From positions 29,790 through 93,789 of the forward strand of contig NZ_JADOTW010000017.1 in assembly GCF_015645095.1 (NCBI RefSeq): 64,000 nt of DNA, in the 5' to 3' direction. The notes under the pieces are model-generated. The model saw nothing but the letters and a program-made list of their open reading frames with translations. It was not told the origin of the DNA and ran no database searches. How positions within the stretch are numbered: the stretch's first letter is position 1; the number at the start of each line of letters is the position of its first letter. This DNA comes from Halomonas sp. 328. Its GTDB lineage: Bacteria; Pseudomonadota; Gammaproteobacteria; Pseudomonadales; Halomonadaceae. Both the position numbers and the translations under genes were made by a program. Below are positions 49,087 to 62,607 of this stretch, piece after piece.

Positions 49087-50586
49087 ATGCAGGTGGAGAG
49101 CCAACACCTGGGGGCGTGCCTGGCGCGCCTCTGGCCCGATTGCCATCCGACCCTGCCCGCGGGGCCCCGGCGCCTGGTGCTGGACAGCCGCACCCTGAGC
49201 GAGGGGGATGTCTTCCTGGCCCTGCCCGGGGTACAGCAGGACGGCCGCGAGCATATCGCCGCGGCCCTGGCCGCCGGTGCCGCCCTGGTACTCTGCCATC
49301 AGCCCGAGTCGGGGGCCGACATGACGCCCCCCGAGGACGCCCGGGTGTGGTGCCTGCCGGGCCTCAAGGAACGTCAGGGCGAGCTGGGACGAGCCCTTTT
49401 CCGGGTGCCCGTCGAGCTGCCGCTGATCGGTGTCACCGGTACCAACGGCAAGAGCTCGGTGACCCACTACGTGGCCCTGCTCAGCGAGGCCCTGGGCACC
49501 CCCTGCGGGATGATCGGCACCCTGGGCCATGGGCGCCCCGGCCGGCTCGCCGAGGGGGAGCAGACCACCCCTGGTCCCCTGGCCCTGCAGGCCCAGTTGG
49601 GCGAGCTGGTGGCCCAGGGGGCCCGGCGGGTGGTCATGGAGGTCTCCTCCCATGCCCTGGAGCAGGATCGCCTCCAGGATACCCGGGTGACGGCCGCGGG
49701 CTTTACCAACCTGAGCCGCGATCATCTCGACTACCACGGCAGCATGGCCGCCTATGCCGCCGCCAAGGCGCGGCTGTTCCGGCGCCCGGAGCTCGAGCTG
49801 GTGGTGGTCAATGGCGACGACCCCTTGGCGCGGCTGATGCTGGCCGGCGTGCCCAAGCAGGGCGCGGTGCGGGTACTGGCCACCGGGCGTGACGAGGCGA
49901 CCACCCTGCGGGTGCTCGACTGGTGGCCCCATGCCCGGGGGCAGCGCGCCCTGGTGGCGGGGCCCGAGGGGGAGTTCGCCCTCGAGCTGCCGCTGATGGG
50001 ACGCTTCAATCTCGATAACGTGCTGCTGGCCATGGCGCTACTCCATGGCCTGGGCGAATCGCTGTCGGCCCTGGTCGAGGCGGCCGGGCGCCTGACGCCG
50101 GTGCCCGGGCGCATGCAGCTGTTGAGCCGCCCGGGATGCCCCGGGGTGGTGGTGGACTATGCCCATACCCCGGATGCCCTGGACAACGCCCTGGGGGCCC
50201 TGCGCGACCACCTCGGCAGCGCAGGGCGACTGTGGTGCCTGTTCGGCTGTGGCGGTGACCGGGATCCGGGCAAGCGCCCCCTGATGGGGGCCGCGGCGGC
50301 GGCCCGGGCCGACCACCTGGTGATTACCGACGACAATCCCCGCGGCGAGGCGCCGGCGGCGATCCGTGCCGCCATCCGCGAGGGGCTCGGCGAGTTCCCC
50401 GTCGAACGCCTCCACGAGCTGGCCGGGCGCGGCGCGGCCATCGCCTGGGTGATTGCCCAGGCCGCCCCCGGGGACGTGGTGCTGCTGGCCGGCAAGGGTC
50501 ACGAGACCTATCAGGAGATCGCCGGCATCAAGCACCCTTTCTGTGATCGGGAGGTCGCCGAGGCGGCCCTGGAGGCGCGCCCATGA
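49087..50586 (+). CDS. murE: UDP-MurNAc-L-Ala-D-Glu:meso-DAP ligase (MurE)
   Basis: Adds meso-diaminopimelate to the UDP-MurNAc dipeptide in the cytoplasm. The 499-residue protein has the ATP loop G118-T-N-G-K-S123 and D416-N-P-R419, the motif typical of DAP-adding rather than lysine-adding MurE. The ATG at 49087 has GAGGAG upstream. An in-frame GTG at 49057 would overlap the ftsI stop and add ten residues, but has no such site. Confidence 0.96.
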   Translation: MQVESQHLGACLARLWPDCHPTLPAGPRRLVLDSRTLSEGDVFLALPGVQQDGREHIAAALAAGAALVLCHQPESGADMTPPEDARVWCLPGLKERQGELGRALFRVPVELPLIGVTGTNGKSSVTHYVALLSEALGTPCGMIGTLGHGRPGRLAEGEQTTPGPLALQAQLGELVAQGARRVVMEVSSHALEQDRLQDTRVTAAGFTNLSRDHLDYHGSMAAYAAAKARLFRRPELELVVVNGDDPLARLMLAGVPKQGAVRVLATGRDEATTLRVLDWWPHARGQRALVAGPEGEFALELPLMGRFNLDNVLLAMALLHGLGESLSALVEAAGRLTPVPGRMQLLSRPGCPGVVVDYAHTPDALDNALGALRDHLGSAGRLWCLFGCGGDRDPGKRPLMGAAAAARADHLVITDDNPRGEAPAAIRAAIREGLGEFPVERLHELAGRGAAIAWVIAQAAPGDVVLLAGKGHETYQEIAGIKHPFCDREVAEAALEARP

Positions 50587-51974
50587 GCGAGGCGCTCCCG
50601 AGCTGCGGCCTGGCGACCCTGGGCGAGGTGGCCGCGGCGCTGGGCATCGAGGCCCCGGCGGCCCCCGACACGCCGATCGGGCGAATCGTCACCGATAGTC
50701 GCCGCCTGACGCCGGGGGATCTCTTCGTGGCCCTGGTGGGCGAGCGCTTCGATGCCCATGACTTCCTGGCCCAGGCCCGGGCGGCCGGTGCCGTGGCGGC
50801 CCTGGTCTCGCGGACCGTGGACGATCCGCTGCCCCAGCTGGCGGTGGCCGATACCCGCCTGGCCCTGGGGCTGCTCGGCCAGGCGCGGCGCCGGGCCTGG
50901 GGTGGGCCCCTGGTGGCGGTGACCGGTAACAGCGGCAAGACCACCGTCAAGGAGCTGCTGGCGACCCTGCTCGGCCCGGATACCCTGGCCACCCGGGGTA
51001 ACCTCAACAACGACTTCGGCGCCCCCCTGACCCTGCTCGAGCTCACCCCGGCCCACCGCCGGGCGGTGGTCGAGCTGGGCGCCAATCATCTCGGCGAGAT
51101 CGCCTGGACCGCGGCCCTGGCCGCGCCCCGGGTGGCGGTGATCACCAATGTCACCGGCGCCCATGTGGGCGAGTTCGGCGGCCTGGGCCAGATCGCCCAG
51201 GCCAAGGGGGAGATCCTCGCCGCCCTGCCCGCCGACGGGGTGGCGGTACTCAACCGCGACGACCGTTTCTTCCCGGTGTGGCGGGCCCTGGCCCAGCCCC
51301 GGGAGGTCCTCGACTTCGCCGTGGTGGGGGAGGGGGAGTCACCGGCCCGCCTGCAGGCCCGGGCGCTGGTCTGCGATGCCCTCGGGCGCTATGCTTTCAC
51401 GCTGGTTGGCGACGGCCGTGAGTTGGGCCGGGTTCAACTGGCCCTGCTGGGGCGCCATAACGTGGCCAACGCCCTGGCCGCGGCGGCGGCGGCCCTGGCC
51501 CTGGGGCTCGACGAAGCGACCCTGCTCGAACGCCTGGCGGCGGCCCAGCCCCTGGCCGGGCGCCTGACGCCCCTGGCGGGGATCCGCGGCAGCCGGGTTC
51601 TGGACGACAGCTACAATGCCAATCCCGGGGCGGTGGAGGCTGCCCTGGGGCTCTTGGCCGACCTGCCCGGTCCCCACTGGTGCCTGCTGGGTGCCATGGG
51701 CGAGCTGGGCGAGGCATCGCAGGCGCTGCATGCCCGGGTCGGGCGCCATGCCCGGGCCCTGGGCATCCAGCGCCTGTTGACCCTGGGCGAGGGGGCCCGC
51801 CCGGCGGCGGAGGCCTTCGGCCCCGGGGGCGAGCATTTCGACGACTGGCAGGCGCTGGCGCGCTATGCCCAAACCCATCTGCCGCCGGGAGCCAGCGTGC
51901 TGGTGAAGGGGTCGCGCAGTGCCGGCATGGAGCGATTGGTGAGTGCGCTCACGGCAAGGCATCAAGGTGAATAG
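50583..51974 (+). CDS. murF: UDP-MurNAc-tripeptide:D-Ala-D-Ala ligase (MurF)
   Basis: Adds D-Ala-D-Ala to complete the UDP-MurNAc-pentapeptide. The 463 residues carry GNSGKT (115-120), [28 protein letters not shown] and a C-terminal ligase domain with [15 protein letters not shown]. It overlaps murE by four bases (ATGA). mraY starts 5 bp downstream. Confidence 0.96.
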   Translation: MSEALPSCGLATLGEVAAALGIEAPAAPDTPIGRIVTDSRRLTPGDLFVALVGERFDAHDFLAQARAAGAVAALVSRTVDDPLPQLAVADTRLALGLLGQARRRAWGGPLVAVTGNSGKTTVKELLATLLGPDTLATRGNLNNDFGAPLTLLELTPAHRRAVVELGANHLGEIAWTAALAAPRVAVITNVTGAHVGEFGGLGQIAQAKGEILAALPADGVAVLNRDDRFFPVWRALAQPREVLDFAVVGEGESPARLQARALVCDALGRYAFTLVGDGRELGRVQLALLGRHNVANALAAAAAALALGLDEATLLERLAAAQPLAGRLTPLAGIRGSRVLDDSYNANPGAVEAALGLLADLPGPHWCLLGAMGELGEASQALHARVGRHARALGIQRLLTLGEGARPAAEAFGPGGEHFDDWQALARYAQTHLPPGASVLVKGSRSAGMERLVSALTARHQGE

Positions 51975-51979
51975 GACAC

Positions 51980-53062
51980 ATGCTGCTATATCTGGCTAAT
52001 CTTCTGGCGCCGCTGTTCAGCGCCTTCAATGTCTTCAACTATCTGACCCTGCGCATGATCCTGGGGACCCTGACGGCCCTGCTGCTGTGCCTGTGGCTGG
52101 GGCCCTGGATGATCCGCCGCCTGGTGGAGCGCCAGATCGGTCAGGCGGTGCGCGACGACGGCCCCCAGTCGCACCTCTCCAAGGCCGGCACGCCTACCAT
52201 GGGCGGCGCCATGATCCTGATGGCCATCGCCGTCAGCACCCTGCTGTGGGCCGACCTCGGCAATCGCTATGTGTGGATCGTGCTGGTGGTGACCCTGGGC
52301 TTCGGTGCCATCGGCTGGGTCGATGACTACCGCAAGGTGGTGGAGAAGAACCCCCGCGGCCTGCCGGCACGCTGGAAGTATTTCTGGCAGTCGGTGATCG
52401 GCCTGGCCGCCGCCATCGTGCTCTATGCCACCGCCACCAGTCCCGTGGAGACCAGCCTGATCGTGCCGCTGTTCAAGGACGTGGTGCTGCCCCTGGGGCT
52501 CTTCTACATCGTGCTGACCTACCTGGTGATCGTCGGCAGCTCCAACGCGGTCAACCTCACCGATGGCCTCGATGGCCTGGCGATCATGCCCACCGTGATG
52601 GTGGCCATGGGCCTGGCGGTCTTCGCCTATGCCAGCGGCAACGCGGTCTTCGCCAACTACCTGCAGATCCCGGTGATCCCCGGCTCCGGGGAACTGGCGG
52701 TGTTCTGCGCCACCATCGCCGGCGCCGGCCTCGGCTTCCTGTGGTTCAATACCTACCCGGCCCAGGTCTTCATGGGCGACGTGGGGGCCCTGGCCCTGGG
52801 CGCCGCACTCGGCGTGGTGGCGGTGATCGTGCGCCAGGAGATCGTGCTCTTCATCATGGGCGGCATCTTCGTCATGGAAACCGTCTCGGTGATCCTCCAG
52901 GTGGGCTCCTACAAGCTCACCGGGCGACGTATCTTCCGCATGGCGCCCCTGCACCACCACTTCGAGCTCAAGGGGTGGCCGGAGCCGCGGGTCATCGTGC
53001 GCTTCTGGATCATTACCGTGGTGCTGGTGCTGATGGGCCTGGCGACCCTCAAGATCCGTTGA
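51980..53062 (+). CDS. mraY: Phospho-MurNAc-pentapeptide transferase (MraY)
   Basis: The integral membrane enzyme that makes lipid I from UDP-MurNAc-pentapeptide and undecaprenyl phosphate. The 360-residue product matches E. coli MraY in length and has ten hydrophobic helices. Active-site segments are [20 protein letters not shown] (Asp-Asp), [31 protein letters not shown] and [15 protein letters not shown]. Confidence 0.98.
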   Translation: MLLYLANLLAPLFSAFNVFNYLTLRMILGTLTALLLCLWLGPWMIRRLVERQIGQAVRDDGPQSHLSKAGTPTMGGAMILMAIAVSTLLWADLGNRYVWIVLVVTLGFGAIGWVDDYRKVVEKNPRGLPARWKYFWQSVIGLAAAIVLYATATSPVETSLIVPLFKDVVLPLGLFYIVLTYLVIVGSSNAVNLTDGLDGLAIMPTVMVAMGLAVFAYASGNAVFANYLQIPVIPGSGELAVFCATIAGAGLGFLWFNTYPAQVFMGDVGALALGAALGVVAVIVRQEIVLFIMGGIFVMETVSVILQVGSYKLTGRRIFRMAPLHHHFELKGWPEPRVIVRFWIITVVLVLMGLATLKIR

Positions 53063-53093
53063 GGCCGGTGATCATCAACCCGAGGAGCAGTGC

Positions 53094-54482
53094 ATGATCG
53101 ACGTGGCGCCGGGAACCACGCTGGTGGTGGGGCTGGGGATCTCCGGCCGCGCCATCGCCCGCCATCTGAGTCGTCGCGGTGTGCCCTTCATGGTGGCCGA
53201 TACCCGCCCGGCGCCGCCGGGGCTGGACGCTTTCCGCGCCGCCCACCCCGGGGTGGCGGTGCACTGTGGGCCACTCACCGCCCTCGACCTCTCCCGGGTC
53301 GCCGAGGTGGTACTGAGCCCCGGCGTCGATCCGGCCACCCCGGGACTGGAGGGGCTGGCCGAGGCGATCAATCCGGCCACCGGCGAGCCCCGCCTGGTGG
53401 GCGAGATCGCGCTGTTCGTGCGCGAGGCCAGGGCGCCCATCGCCGCCATCACCGGCTCCAATGCCAAGTCCACGGTGACCACCCTGCTGGGCGAGATGGC
53501 CCGGGCCGCCGGGGTGCGGGTGGCGGTGGGCGGCAACCTGGGCACCCCGGCCCTGGACCTGCTCCACGACCGCTCCGATGCCGAGCTCTTCGTGCTGGAG
53601 CTCTCCAGTTTCCAGCTCGAGACGACGCCACGGCTGGGCGCCGCGACGGCGGCCTTTCTCAACCTCTGCGAGGATCACCTGGATCGCCACGGCGACCTGG
53701 CCGGCTACCGTGCCGCCAAACAGCGCATCTTCCGCGGCGCCGCCCATGGGGTGATCAATGGCGAGGATCCTGCCACCTGGCCCGAGGCAGCGTTGCCGAG
53801 CCTGTCGCGCTTTACCACCGCCGCCCCGGGCGGTGACGACTGGGGCATCGCCCGTCACGACGATGGCCGGGAGGCGGGCGACTGGCTGATGCATGGTACC
53901 GAGCCGCTGCTGCCCTGTGCCGACCTGGGGCTGCGCGGCCGCCATAACCAGGCCAATGCCCTGGCCGCCCTGGCCATGGGGCAGCATCTCGGGCTGCCCA
54001 TGGGGGCCATGCTGGCCACCCTGCGCGACTTCCAGGGCCTGCCTCACCGTGGCGAGCTGGTGGCGGAATGGAACGGGGTGGCCTGGATCAACGACTCCAA
54101 GGGCACCAACGTGGGGGCCACGCTGGCCGCCATCGCCGGGCTCGGTCCGACGCTCGAGGGCCGCCTGATCCTGCTGGCCGGGGGCGTCGGCAAGGGCGCC
54201 GACTTCACCCCCCTGGCCATGCCGCTGGCGCGTTACGGGCGGGAGGCGATCCTCTTCGGTGCCGATGCCGAGCGCCTCGAGGCGGCGCTTGCCGGACGGC
54301 TGCCGCTGACCCGGGTCACGGACCTGGCGGCGGCCCTGGACCGGGCGGCGGCCATCGCGGCCCCCGGCGACTGCGTGCTGCTGTCGCCGGCCTGTGCCAG
54401 CCTCGATCAGTTCGCCGACTACCAGGCACGCGGCGAGGCCTTCCGGCGCTGGGTCCTGGCGTACCGGGAGGCGGCCTTATGA
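53094..54482 (+). CDS. murD: UDP-MurNAc-L-alanine:D-glutamate ligase (MurD)
   Basis: Adds D-glutamate to UDP-MurNAc-L-Ala. The 462-residue protein starts with a Rossmann domain (LVVGLGISGRAIARHLSRRG). Its ATP loop is G121-S-N-A-K-S126, with Ala where the other Mur ligases in this cluster have Gly; pseudomonad MurD shares this. Later motifs are LELSSFQLETTP, LCEDHLDRHG and WINDSKGTN. GAGGAG precedes the ATG. The stop overlaps the ftsW start. Confidence 0.96.
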   Translation: MIDVAPGTTLVVGLGISGRAIARHLSRRGVPFMVADTRPAPPGLDAFRAAHPGVAVHCGPLTALDLSRVAEVVLSPGVDPATPGLEGLAEAINPATGEPRLVGEIALFVREARAPIAAITGSNAKSTVTTLLGEMARAAGVRVAVGGNLGTPALDLLHDRSDAELFVLELSSFQLETTPRLGAATAAFLNLCEDHLDRHGDLAGYRAAKQRIFRGAAHGVINGEDPATWPEAALPSLSRFTTAAPGGDDWGIARHDDGREAGDWLMHGTEPLLPCADLGLRGRHNQANALAALAMGQHLGLPMGAMLATLRDFQGLPHRGELVAEWNGVAWINDSKGTNVGATLAAIAGLGPTLEGRLILLAGGVGKGADFTPLAMPLARYGREAILFGADAERLEAALAGRLPLTRVTDLAAALDRAAAIAAPGDCVLLSPACASLDQFADYQARGEAFRRWVLAYREAAL

Positions 54483-55699
54483 GCGCTCGGCGACAGACCC
54501 CGGTGACCCCGGGGGGAGAGGGGCCCTTCGACGCCTGGCTGCTGGTGGCGGCCCTGGCGCTGTTGCTGATCGGCTGGGTGATGGTCACCTCCGCCTCCAC
54601 CGGGGTGGCCTATAGCCTGACCGGCAACCCTTACTACTTCAGCCTGCGCCACGGCGCCTTCGTGCTGCTGACCCTGGGGGTGGCGGCGGGGGTGGCCTGC
54701 GTGCCCCTGGCCTGGTGGCGGGCCAACGGTCCCCTGCTGCTGGTGGTGGGCCTCGGCCTGCTGGTGCTGGTGCTGCTCATCGGCCGCGAGGTCAATGGCA
54801 GCCGGCGCTGGATCGCCATTCCCGGGATTCCCCTCAACCTGCAGGCCTCGGAAGTGGCCAAGCTCTGCCTGATCATCTACCTGGCGGGTTACCTGGAGCG
54901 TTTCCTGCCCCAGGTGCGTCGCGAGTGGGGCGCCTTCATGCGGCCGATGATCATCATGATCGTGGCGGCCTTTCTGCTGATCCTCGAGCCCGACTATGGC
55001 GCCGTGGTGGTGATCGGCGGCTGCATGATGGGCATGCTGCTGATGGCCGGTGCGCCACTATGGCGCTTCGGCCTGTTGCTGGTGGGTGTTGGCCTGGCCG
55101 GCGCCTACCTGGCGGTGGCCCAGCCCTACCGGGTGGCGCGCCTGACCAGCTTCGCCGACCCCTGGGCGGATCAGTTCGCCAGCGGTTATCAGCTCACCCA
55201 GTCGCTGATCGCCTTCGGGCGGGGCGAGTGGTTCGGTCTCGGGCTGGGCAACAGCATCCAGAAGCTCTTCTACCTGCCGGAGGCCCACACCGATTTCGTC
55301 TTCGCTGTGCTGGCCGAGGAGCTGGGGCTGGTGGGCGCGATGGCGGTCATCGGCCTCTTCCTGCTGCTGGTGGTGCGGGCGCTGATCGTCGGGCGCCGGG
55401 CGGAGTTGGCCCGGCTGCCCTTCGCCGCCTATCTGAGTTACGGTATCGCCTTCGTGATCGGTGCCCAGGCCTTTATCAATATCGCCGTCAGCAGTGGCAT
55501 GTTGCCCACCAAGGGGCTGACCCTGCCGCTGCTCAGCTATGGCGGCTCGAGCCTGCTGGTCTGTGGCGCCATGGTGGCCCTGGTGCTGCGGGCCGATATC
55601 GAGACCCGCCGCTTCCAGCGGCGCCTGCGCCCGGCGCGGCCCGGCTCCCGGGACGCGGCGAGGTGTGCCGGGAGTGAAAAGCCTGCGAGGAGTCTGTAG
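54479..55699 (+). CDS. ftsW: Septal peptidoglycan glycosyltransferase FtsW
   Basis: A SEDS-family polymerase that builds septal glycan strands with FtsI. The 406-residue protein has about ten membrane helices. SEDS signatures are LIGREVNGSRRWIAIPGI, LQASEVAKLCLIIYLAGYL, LEPDYGAVVVIGG (with the catalytic-type Asp further on in FADPWADQFASGYQ), LPEAHTDFVFAVLAEELG and TLPLLSYGGSSLL. A basic, probably disordered, C-terminal tail follows. It overlaps murD by four bases and murG by one base. Confidence 0.96.
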   Translation: MSARRQTPVTPGGEGPFDAWLLVAALALLLIGWVMVTSASTGVAYSLTGNPYYFSLRHGAFVLLTLGVAAGVACVPLAWWRANGPLLLVVGLGLLVLVLLIGREVNGSRRWIAIPGIPLNLQASEVAKLCLIIYLAGYLERFLPQVRREWGAFMRPMIIMIVAAFLLILEPDYGAVVVIGGCMMGMLLMAGAPLWRFGLLLVGVGLAGAYLAVAQPYRVARLTSFADPWADQFASGYQLTQSLIAFGRGEWFGLGLGNSIQKLFYLPEAHTDFVFAVLAEELGLVGAMAVIGLFLLLVVRALIVGRRAELARLPFAAYLSYGIAFVIGAQAFINIAVSSGMLPTKGLTLPLLSYGGSSLLVCGAMVALVLRADIETRRFQRRLRPARPGSRDAARCAGSEKPARSL

Positions 55700-56776
55700 T
55701 GAGTGATAGCAAGCGCCGCGTGCTGATCATGGCCGGTGGCACCGGCGGCCATGTGATCCCCGCCCTCTCCCTGGCCGATGGCCTGGCGGCCCGGGGGGTC
55801 GAGGTGGCCTGGCTGGGCAGTCCCCGGGGCATCGAGAACCGCCTGGTCCCCGAGGCCGGGATCCCCCTGCATCGCATCCAGGTGGCCGGGCTGCGTGGCA
55901 ACGGCCTGGCCGGCTGGCTGCTGGCCCCGGTCAAGCTGCTGCGTGCCGTCTGGCAGGCCCGGCGGCTGATCGCCGAGTTCGATCCGCAACTGGTGGTGGG
56001 CCTCGGTGGCTTCGCCAGCGGCCCCGGCGGCCTGGCCGCCTGGCTGATGCGTCGGCCCCTGGTGATCCACGAGCAGAATGCCGTGGCGGGGCTGACCAAC
56101 AAGGCCCTGGCGCGCCTGGCGCGGCGAGTCTACGCGGCCTTCCCCGAGGCCTTCCCGGCGGGGCGCGCCGAGCGGGTCGGCAACCCGGTGCGCGGCGAGA
56201 TCGCCGCCCTGGGCGAGCGCCCCCGGGAGGCCGAGGCGATGAGTGGGCGGCGGTTGCGGCTGCTGGTGGTGGGCGGCTCCCTGGGCGCCCAGGCGCTGAA
56301 CGAGACCCTGGCCCCGGCCCTGGCGCGGCTGCCCGAAGCGAGCCGCCCCGAGGTGCGCCACCAGGCCGGCCGCGACAAGGAGGACGCCACTCGGGCCGTC
56401 TATGCGGCGGCCGGTGTCGCCGCCGAGGTGAGTGACTTTATCGATGCGATGGCCGCGGCCTACGACTGGGCCGACCTGGTCGTATGCCGGGCCGGCGCCT
56501 TGACCGTCAGCGAACTGGCCGCCGCCGCCAAGCCGGCGCTCTTCGTGCCTTTCCCTCACGCCGTGGATGACCACCAGACCGCCAATGCCCGGGCCCTGGT
56601 CGAGGCCGGTGCCGCGGAACTCGTGCCCCAGGCGCAGTTGAGTGCCGAGCATCTCGCCGAGCGCCTTACGGCCCTCTTGGATCCCCTTACCCTTGCCAGC
56701 ATGGCGAGCCGCGCCCGGGCTCAGGCCCAGCTGGACGCCGTCGATCGCCTGGTGGCAGGCTGCATGGAGATAGGTT

Positions 56777-56787
<11 letters not shown>
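55699..56787 (+). CDS. murG: Lipid II synthase MurG (GlcNAc transferase)
   Basis: Adds GlcNAc to lipid I on the inner face of the membrane. The 362-residue GT-28 enzyme starts at a GTG that overlaps the ftsW stop (TAGTG). It shows [74 protein letters not shown] and a donor-site [31 protein letters not shown]. The last ten bases overlap murC when the TTG start of murC is used. Confidence 0.96.
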
Positions 56788-59151
<2,364 letters not shown>

Positions 59152-59157
59152 GCGATC

Positions 59158-59886
59158 ATGCAGATGCGGCGAGGCTCCCTGTTCGGCCTGGTGCTGATAC
59201 TGCTGGTATTGGTGGCCGGTGGTCGGGCCCTCTGGTTATGGCTGGATCGCCCCATCGAGCGGGTAGTGATCGATGGCCAGGTGCGCCATGTCAGCCCCGG
59301 TTATCTGCGCAGCCAGCTGGCGCCCCTGGTGGTGGGGGAGACCTGGCTCTCGGTGGATCTCGGCGACCTGCGCACCCGGGCCCGGGAGATCGGCTGGCTG
59401 GCCGAAGTGCGAATCAGTCGCCGCTGGCCCGATGTGCTGGCCTTCGAGCTGGAAGAGCAGCGCCCGGTGGCGCGCTGGCACGACGATTTCCTGCTCAATG
59501 CGGCCGGCGAGCCCTTCGCCTTCGATGGCGAGGGGCTCCCCCCGGGGCTGCCGGACCTGGCCGGCCCCTCGGGCAGTGGCCCCGAAGTGCTGGCCTACTA
59601 TCACCAGCTCCAGGCCCGGCTCGAGGGGCTGGGGGTGGAGATCACCCAGTTGCGTCTCGAGGCCCGGGGGGCCTGGCGGTTGCAGCTCGATGACGGTATC
59701 TGGGTGATGCTGGGGCGCAACGACCGCCCGGCGCGGCTGGCGCGCTTCGCCGCCGCCTGGGAGCGCGAGCTGGGCCAACTGGAGCCGCATATCCGTTATA
59801 TCGATCTGCGTTATCCCAACGGGATCGCCGTGGCCTGGCACGGCGAGAACGATGGCGAAGCGCTCGAGTCGGCCCACAATGGCTGA
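59158..59886 (+). CDS. ftsQ: Cell division protein FtsQ
   Basis: A bitopic divisome protein that binds FtsL-FtsB. The 242 residues comprise a short cytoplasmic tail (MQMRRGS), one membrane helix (about 7-24), a POTRA domain beginning IERVVIDGQVRHVS, and the FtsQ beta-domain ending in HIRYIDLRYPNGIAVAW. The start lies 6 bp after ddlB. A 184-bp gap then separates it from ftsA, which probably has its own promoter. Confidence 0.94.
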   Translation: MQMRRGSLFGLVLILLVLVAGGRALWLWLDRPIERVVIDGQVRHVSPGYLRSQLAPLVVGETWLSVDLGDLRTRAREIGWLAEVRISRRWPDVLAFELEEQRPVARWHDDFLLNAAGEPFAFDGEGLPPGLPDLAGPSGSGPEVLAYYHQLQARLEGLGVEITQLRLEARGAWRLQLDDGIWVMLGRNDRPARLARFAAAWERELGQLEPHIRYIDLRYPNGIAVAWHGENDGEALESAHNG

Positions 59887-60070
59887 ATAAAACGGCGGCT
59901 TTTTCCGGGCCAGGGGAGTTTCTTTTCACGATAATTCTCCGTATTCTGGCCTGTGCTTTCTGGTTAGGCTGGTGCAGGGTGCGCACTTGTTCCTATAATT
60001 GGCGCTATGTCTTTATTGTCGTTTTAAACGACCCTGTGCCACGGCGAGAATCTAGGAGTGATCACGACCT
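59887..60070 (+). promoter_or_regulatory. ftsQ-ftsA intergenic control region
   Basis: No gene is visible. A perfect -10 TATAAT is at 59994-59999, without a good -35. GTCGTTTTAAACGAC (60018-60032) is a near-perfect palindrome between the predicted start of transcription and ftsA and could be an operator or hairpin. The region is more AT-rich than its neighbours. GAATCTAGGAG (60049-60059) looks like the ftsA ribosome-binding area. Confidence 0.5.
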
Positions 60071-61360
60071 ATGGCAGGACAACCCAACGCTTCCAATATG
60101 GTAGTCGGGCTGGATATCGGAACATCCAAGGTCGTGGCGATCGTGGGTCAACCCACCGATGATGGCGGTATCGAAATCGCCGGCATCGGCTCTCACCCGT
60201 CCCATGGCATGAAGAAGGGCGTGGTGATCAACATCGAATCCACCGTCCAGTCGATCCAGCGCGCCGTCGAGGAAGCCGAATTGATGGCGGGCTGCGATAT
60301 CCACTCGGTCTATGTGGGCGTGGCGGGTAGCCACATCAGCTCCATGAATTCCGACGGCGTGGTGGCCATCAAGGATCGTGAGGTGACCCTCTCCGATATC
60401 GATCGGGTCATCGATTCGGCGCGGGCGCGGGCCATTTCCGAAGGGCAGCGGGTGCTGCATGTCCTGCCTCAGGAGTTCGCCATCGATACCCAGGAGGGGA
60501 TTCGTGAACCCCTGGGCATGTCTGGCGTGCGCCTCGAGGCGCGGGTCCATCTGGTCACCGCCGCGCTCAATGCGGTGCAGAATATCGAGAAGTGCGTGCG
60601 GCGTTGCGGCCTCGAGGTGGACGCGGTGATCCTCGAACAGCTCGCCTCCAGCCTGGCGGTCCTCACCGAGGACGAGCGGGAGCTGGGGGTGTGCATGGTG
60701 GATATCGGTGGCGGGACCACCGATATCGCCGTCTTTACCGAGGGGGCCATTCGCCATACTGCGGTGATTCCCATCGCCGGTGATCAGGTCACCAACGATA
60801 TCGCCATGGCCCTGCGCACCCCGACCCAGTACGCCGAGGAGATCAAGGTCAAGTATGCCTGTGCCTTGACCCAGCTGGCCTCCGGGGACGAGATGATCAA
60901 GGTGCCCAGCGTCGGCGACCGGCCGGCCCGGGATCTCTCCCGTCAGGCCCTGGCCGAGGTGGTGGAGCCGCGCTACGAGGAGCTCTTCACCCTGATTCGT
61001 GACGAACTGCGGCGCAGTGGCTTCGAGGACCTGGTCGCCGCCGGGGTGGTGTTGACCGGGGGGACCTCGCGCATGGAGGGGGTGGTGGAGCTGGCGGAGG
61101 AGATCTTCCATATGCCGGTGCGCATCGCCTGCCCGCAGAAGGTGCGCGGCCTCGCCGATGTGGTGCGTAACCCGATTTATTCCACCGGGGTGGGTTTGCT
61201 ACATTACGGGATGCGTGAAGCCCGACAGGAGCATGGTCGTCAGGGGGATGGACGCACCGTTCCGGCCCAGCCGAGGCGCGAGACTACCCCGCGTGGTGGG
61301 CTCAAGGATGGCATGCTGGCATTCAATAAGCTGAAGAGCTGGTTTAAAGGAAATTTCTGA
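60071..61360 (+). CDS. ftsA: Cell division protein FtsA
   Basis: An actin-like ATPase that tethers FtsZ to the membrane. The 429 residues have phosphate-1 [16 protein letters not shown], the 1C subdomain (about 85-165), phosphate-2 [13 protein letters not shown], adenosine-motif [13 protein letters not shown] and the C-terminal amphipathic membrane-targeting helix [14 protein letters not shown] low-complexity linker of about 25 residues precedes that helix. ftsZ follows after 32 bp. Confidence 0.97.
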   Translation: MAGQPNASNMVVGLDIGTSKVVAIVGQPTDDGGIEIAGIGSHPSHGMKKGVVINIESTVQSIQRAVEEAELMAGCDIHSVYVGVAGSHISSMNSDGVVAIKDREVTLSDIDRVIDSARARAISEGQRVLHVLPQEFAIDTQEGIREPLGMSGVRLEARVHLVTAALNAVQNIEKCVRRCGLEVDAVILEQLASSLAVLTEDERELGVCMVDIGGGTTDIAVFTEGAIRHTAVIPIAGDQVTNDIAMALRTPTQYAEEIKVKYACALTQLASGDEMIKVPSVGDRPARDLSRQALAEVVEPRYEELFTLIRDELRRSGFEDLVAAGVVLTGGTSRMEGVVELAEEIFHMPVRIACPQKVRGLADVVRNPIYSTGVGLLHYGMREARQEHGRQGDGRTVPAQPRRETTPRGGLKDGMLAFNKLKSWFKGNF

Positions 61361-61392
61361 TAGGGCCGCGAGCGGTCCAGGAGACGGGGCTT

Positions 61393-62565
61393 ATGTTCGA
61401 GCTGGTAGATAACGCGCCCTCAAGCAGCGCGGTCATCAAGGTGATCGGCGTGGGCGGCGGCGGCGGCAATGCCGTCAACCATATGGTGGAGAGCAGCATC
61501 GAGGGCGTGGAGTTCATCTGCGCCAATACCGATGCCCAGGCTCTGAAGCGGGTCGCCGCCAAGACCGTTCTCCAGTTGGGTGGCGAAATCACCAAGGGCC
61601 TGGGGGCCGGTGCCAACCCGGAGGTGGGGCGCCAGGCCGCCATGGAGGATCGCGAACGTATCGCCGAGCTGCTCAGCGGTGCCGACATGGTGTTCATCAC
61701 CGCCGGCATGGGGGGCGGCACCGGCACCGGCGGCGCCCCGGTGGTGGCCCAGGTGGCCAAGGAACTGGGCATCCTCACCGTGGCGGTGGTGACCCGCCCC
61801 TTCCCCTTCGAGGGCCCCAAGCGCATGCGGGCCGCCGAGGAGGGCATGAAGGAGCTCTCCGAGCATGTCGACTCCCTGATCACCATCCCCAACGAGAAGC
61901 TGCTCTCGGTGCTGGGCAAGAATGCCAGCCTGCTGACCGCCTTCAGTGCCGCCAATGACGTCCTGCTGGGCGCCGTACAGGGCATCGCCGAGCTGATCAC
62001 CAGCCCCGGCATCATCAATGTCGACTTCGCCGACGTGCGCACCGTGATGTCCGAGATGGGCATGGCGATGATGGGTACCGGCGGCGCCACCGGCGAGAAC
62101 CGTGCCCGGGAGGCCGCCGAGAAGGCGATTCGCAGCCCGCTGCTGGAGGATATCGACCTGCATGGTGCCCGCGGCATCCTGGTCAATATCACCGCCGGTC
62201 CCGACCTCTCCATCGGTGAGTTCAACGACGTGGGGGCCACCGTCCAGGAGTTCGCCTCCCAGGATGCCACCATCGTGGTGGGCACCTCCATCGACATGGA
62301 GATGAGCGACGAGTTGCGCGTCACCGTGGTGGCCGCCGGCCTCGATGGTCGCGCCCAGAAGGCCGCTCCCCGCGACACCGCGGTGAGTCGCTCCGAGCCC
62401 TCCCCGGACTATCGCAAGCTGCAGCAGCAGCCCGCCGTGGCTCGCCAGCAGGCCGCCAAGGCCGAGCAGGAGGCCTCGGCCAAGGCTCGCGCCGAGAAGC
62501 GCCGTTCCCAGGAGCTGGACGATTACCTGGATATCCCGGCCTTCCTGCGGCGTCAGGCCGATTGA
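61393..62565 (+). CDS. ftsZ: Cell division protein FtsZ
   Basis: The tubulin-like GTPase that forms the Z-ring. The 390 residues have [27 protein letters not shown], the tubulin signature GGGTGTG (followed by GAP where E. coli has AAP), [11 protein letters not shown] and, after a charged Gln/Ala-rich linker, the conserved tail peptide [16 protein letters not shown] that binds FtsA and ZipA. GGAGACGGGG precedes the ATG. The lpxC promoter follows 43 bp after the stop. Confidence 0.98.
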   Translation: MFELVDNAPSSSAVIKVIGVGGGGGNAVNHMVESSIEGVEFICANTDAQALKRVAAKTVLQLGGEITKGLGAGANPEVGRQAAMEDRERIAELLSGADMVFITAGMGGGTGTGGAPVVAQVAKELGILTVAVVTRPFPFEGPKRMRAAEEGMKELSEHVDSLITIPNEKLLSVLGKNASLLTAFSAANDVLLGAVQGIAELITSPGIINVDFADVRTVMSEMGMAMMGTGGATGENRAREAAEKAIRSPLLEDIDLHGARGILVNITAGPDLSIGEFNDVGATVQEFASQDATIVVGTSIDMEMSDELRVTVVAAGLDGRAQKAAPRDTAVSRSEPSPDYRKLQQQPAVARQQAAKAEQEASAKARAEKRRSQELDDYLDIPAFLRRQAD

Positions 62566-62607
62566 TGGGAGCTATCGGATGCATAGGGCCGGCCGGGCGA
62601 GTTTTTT

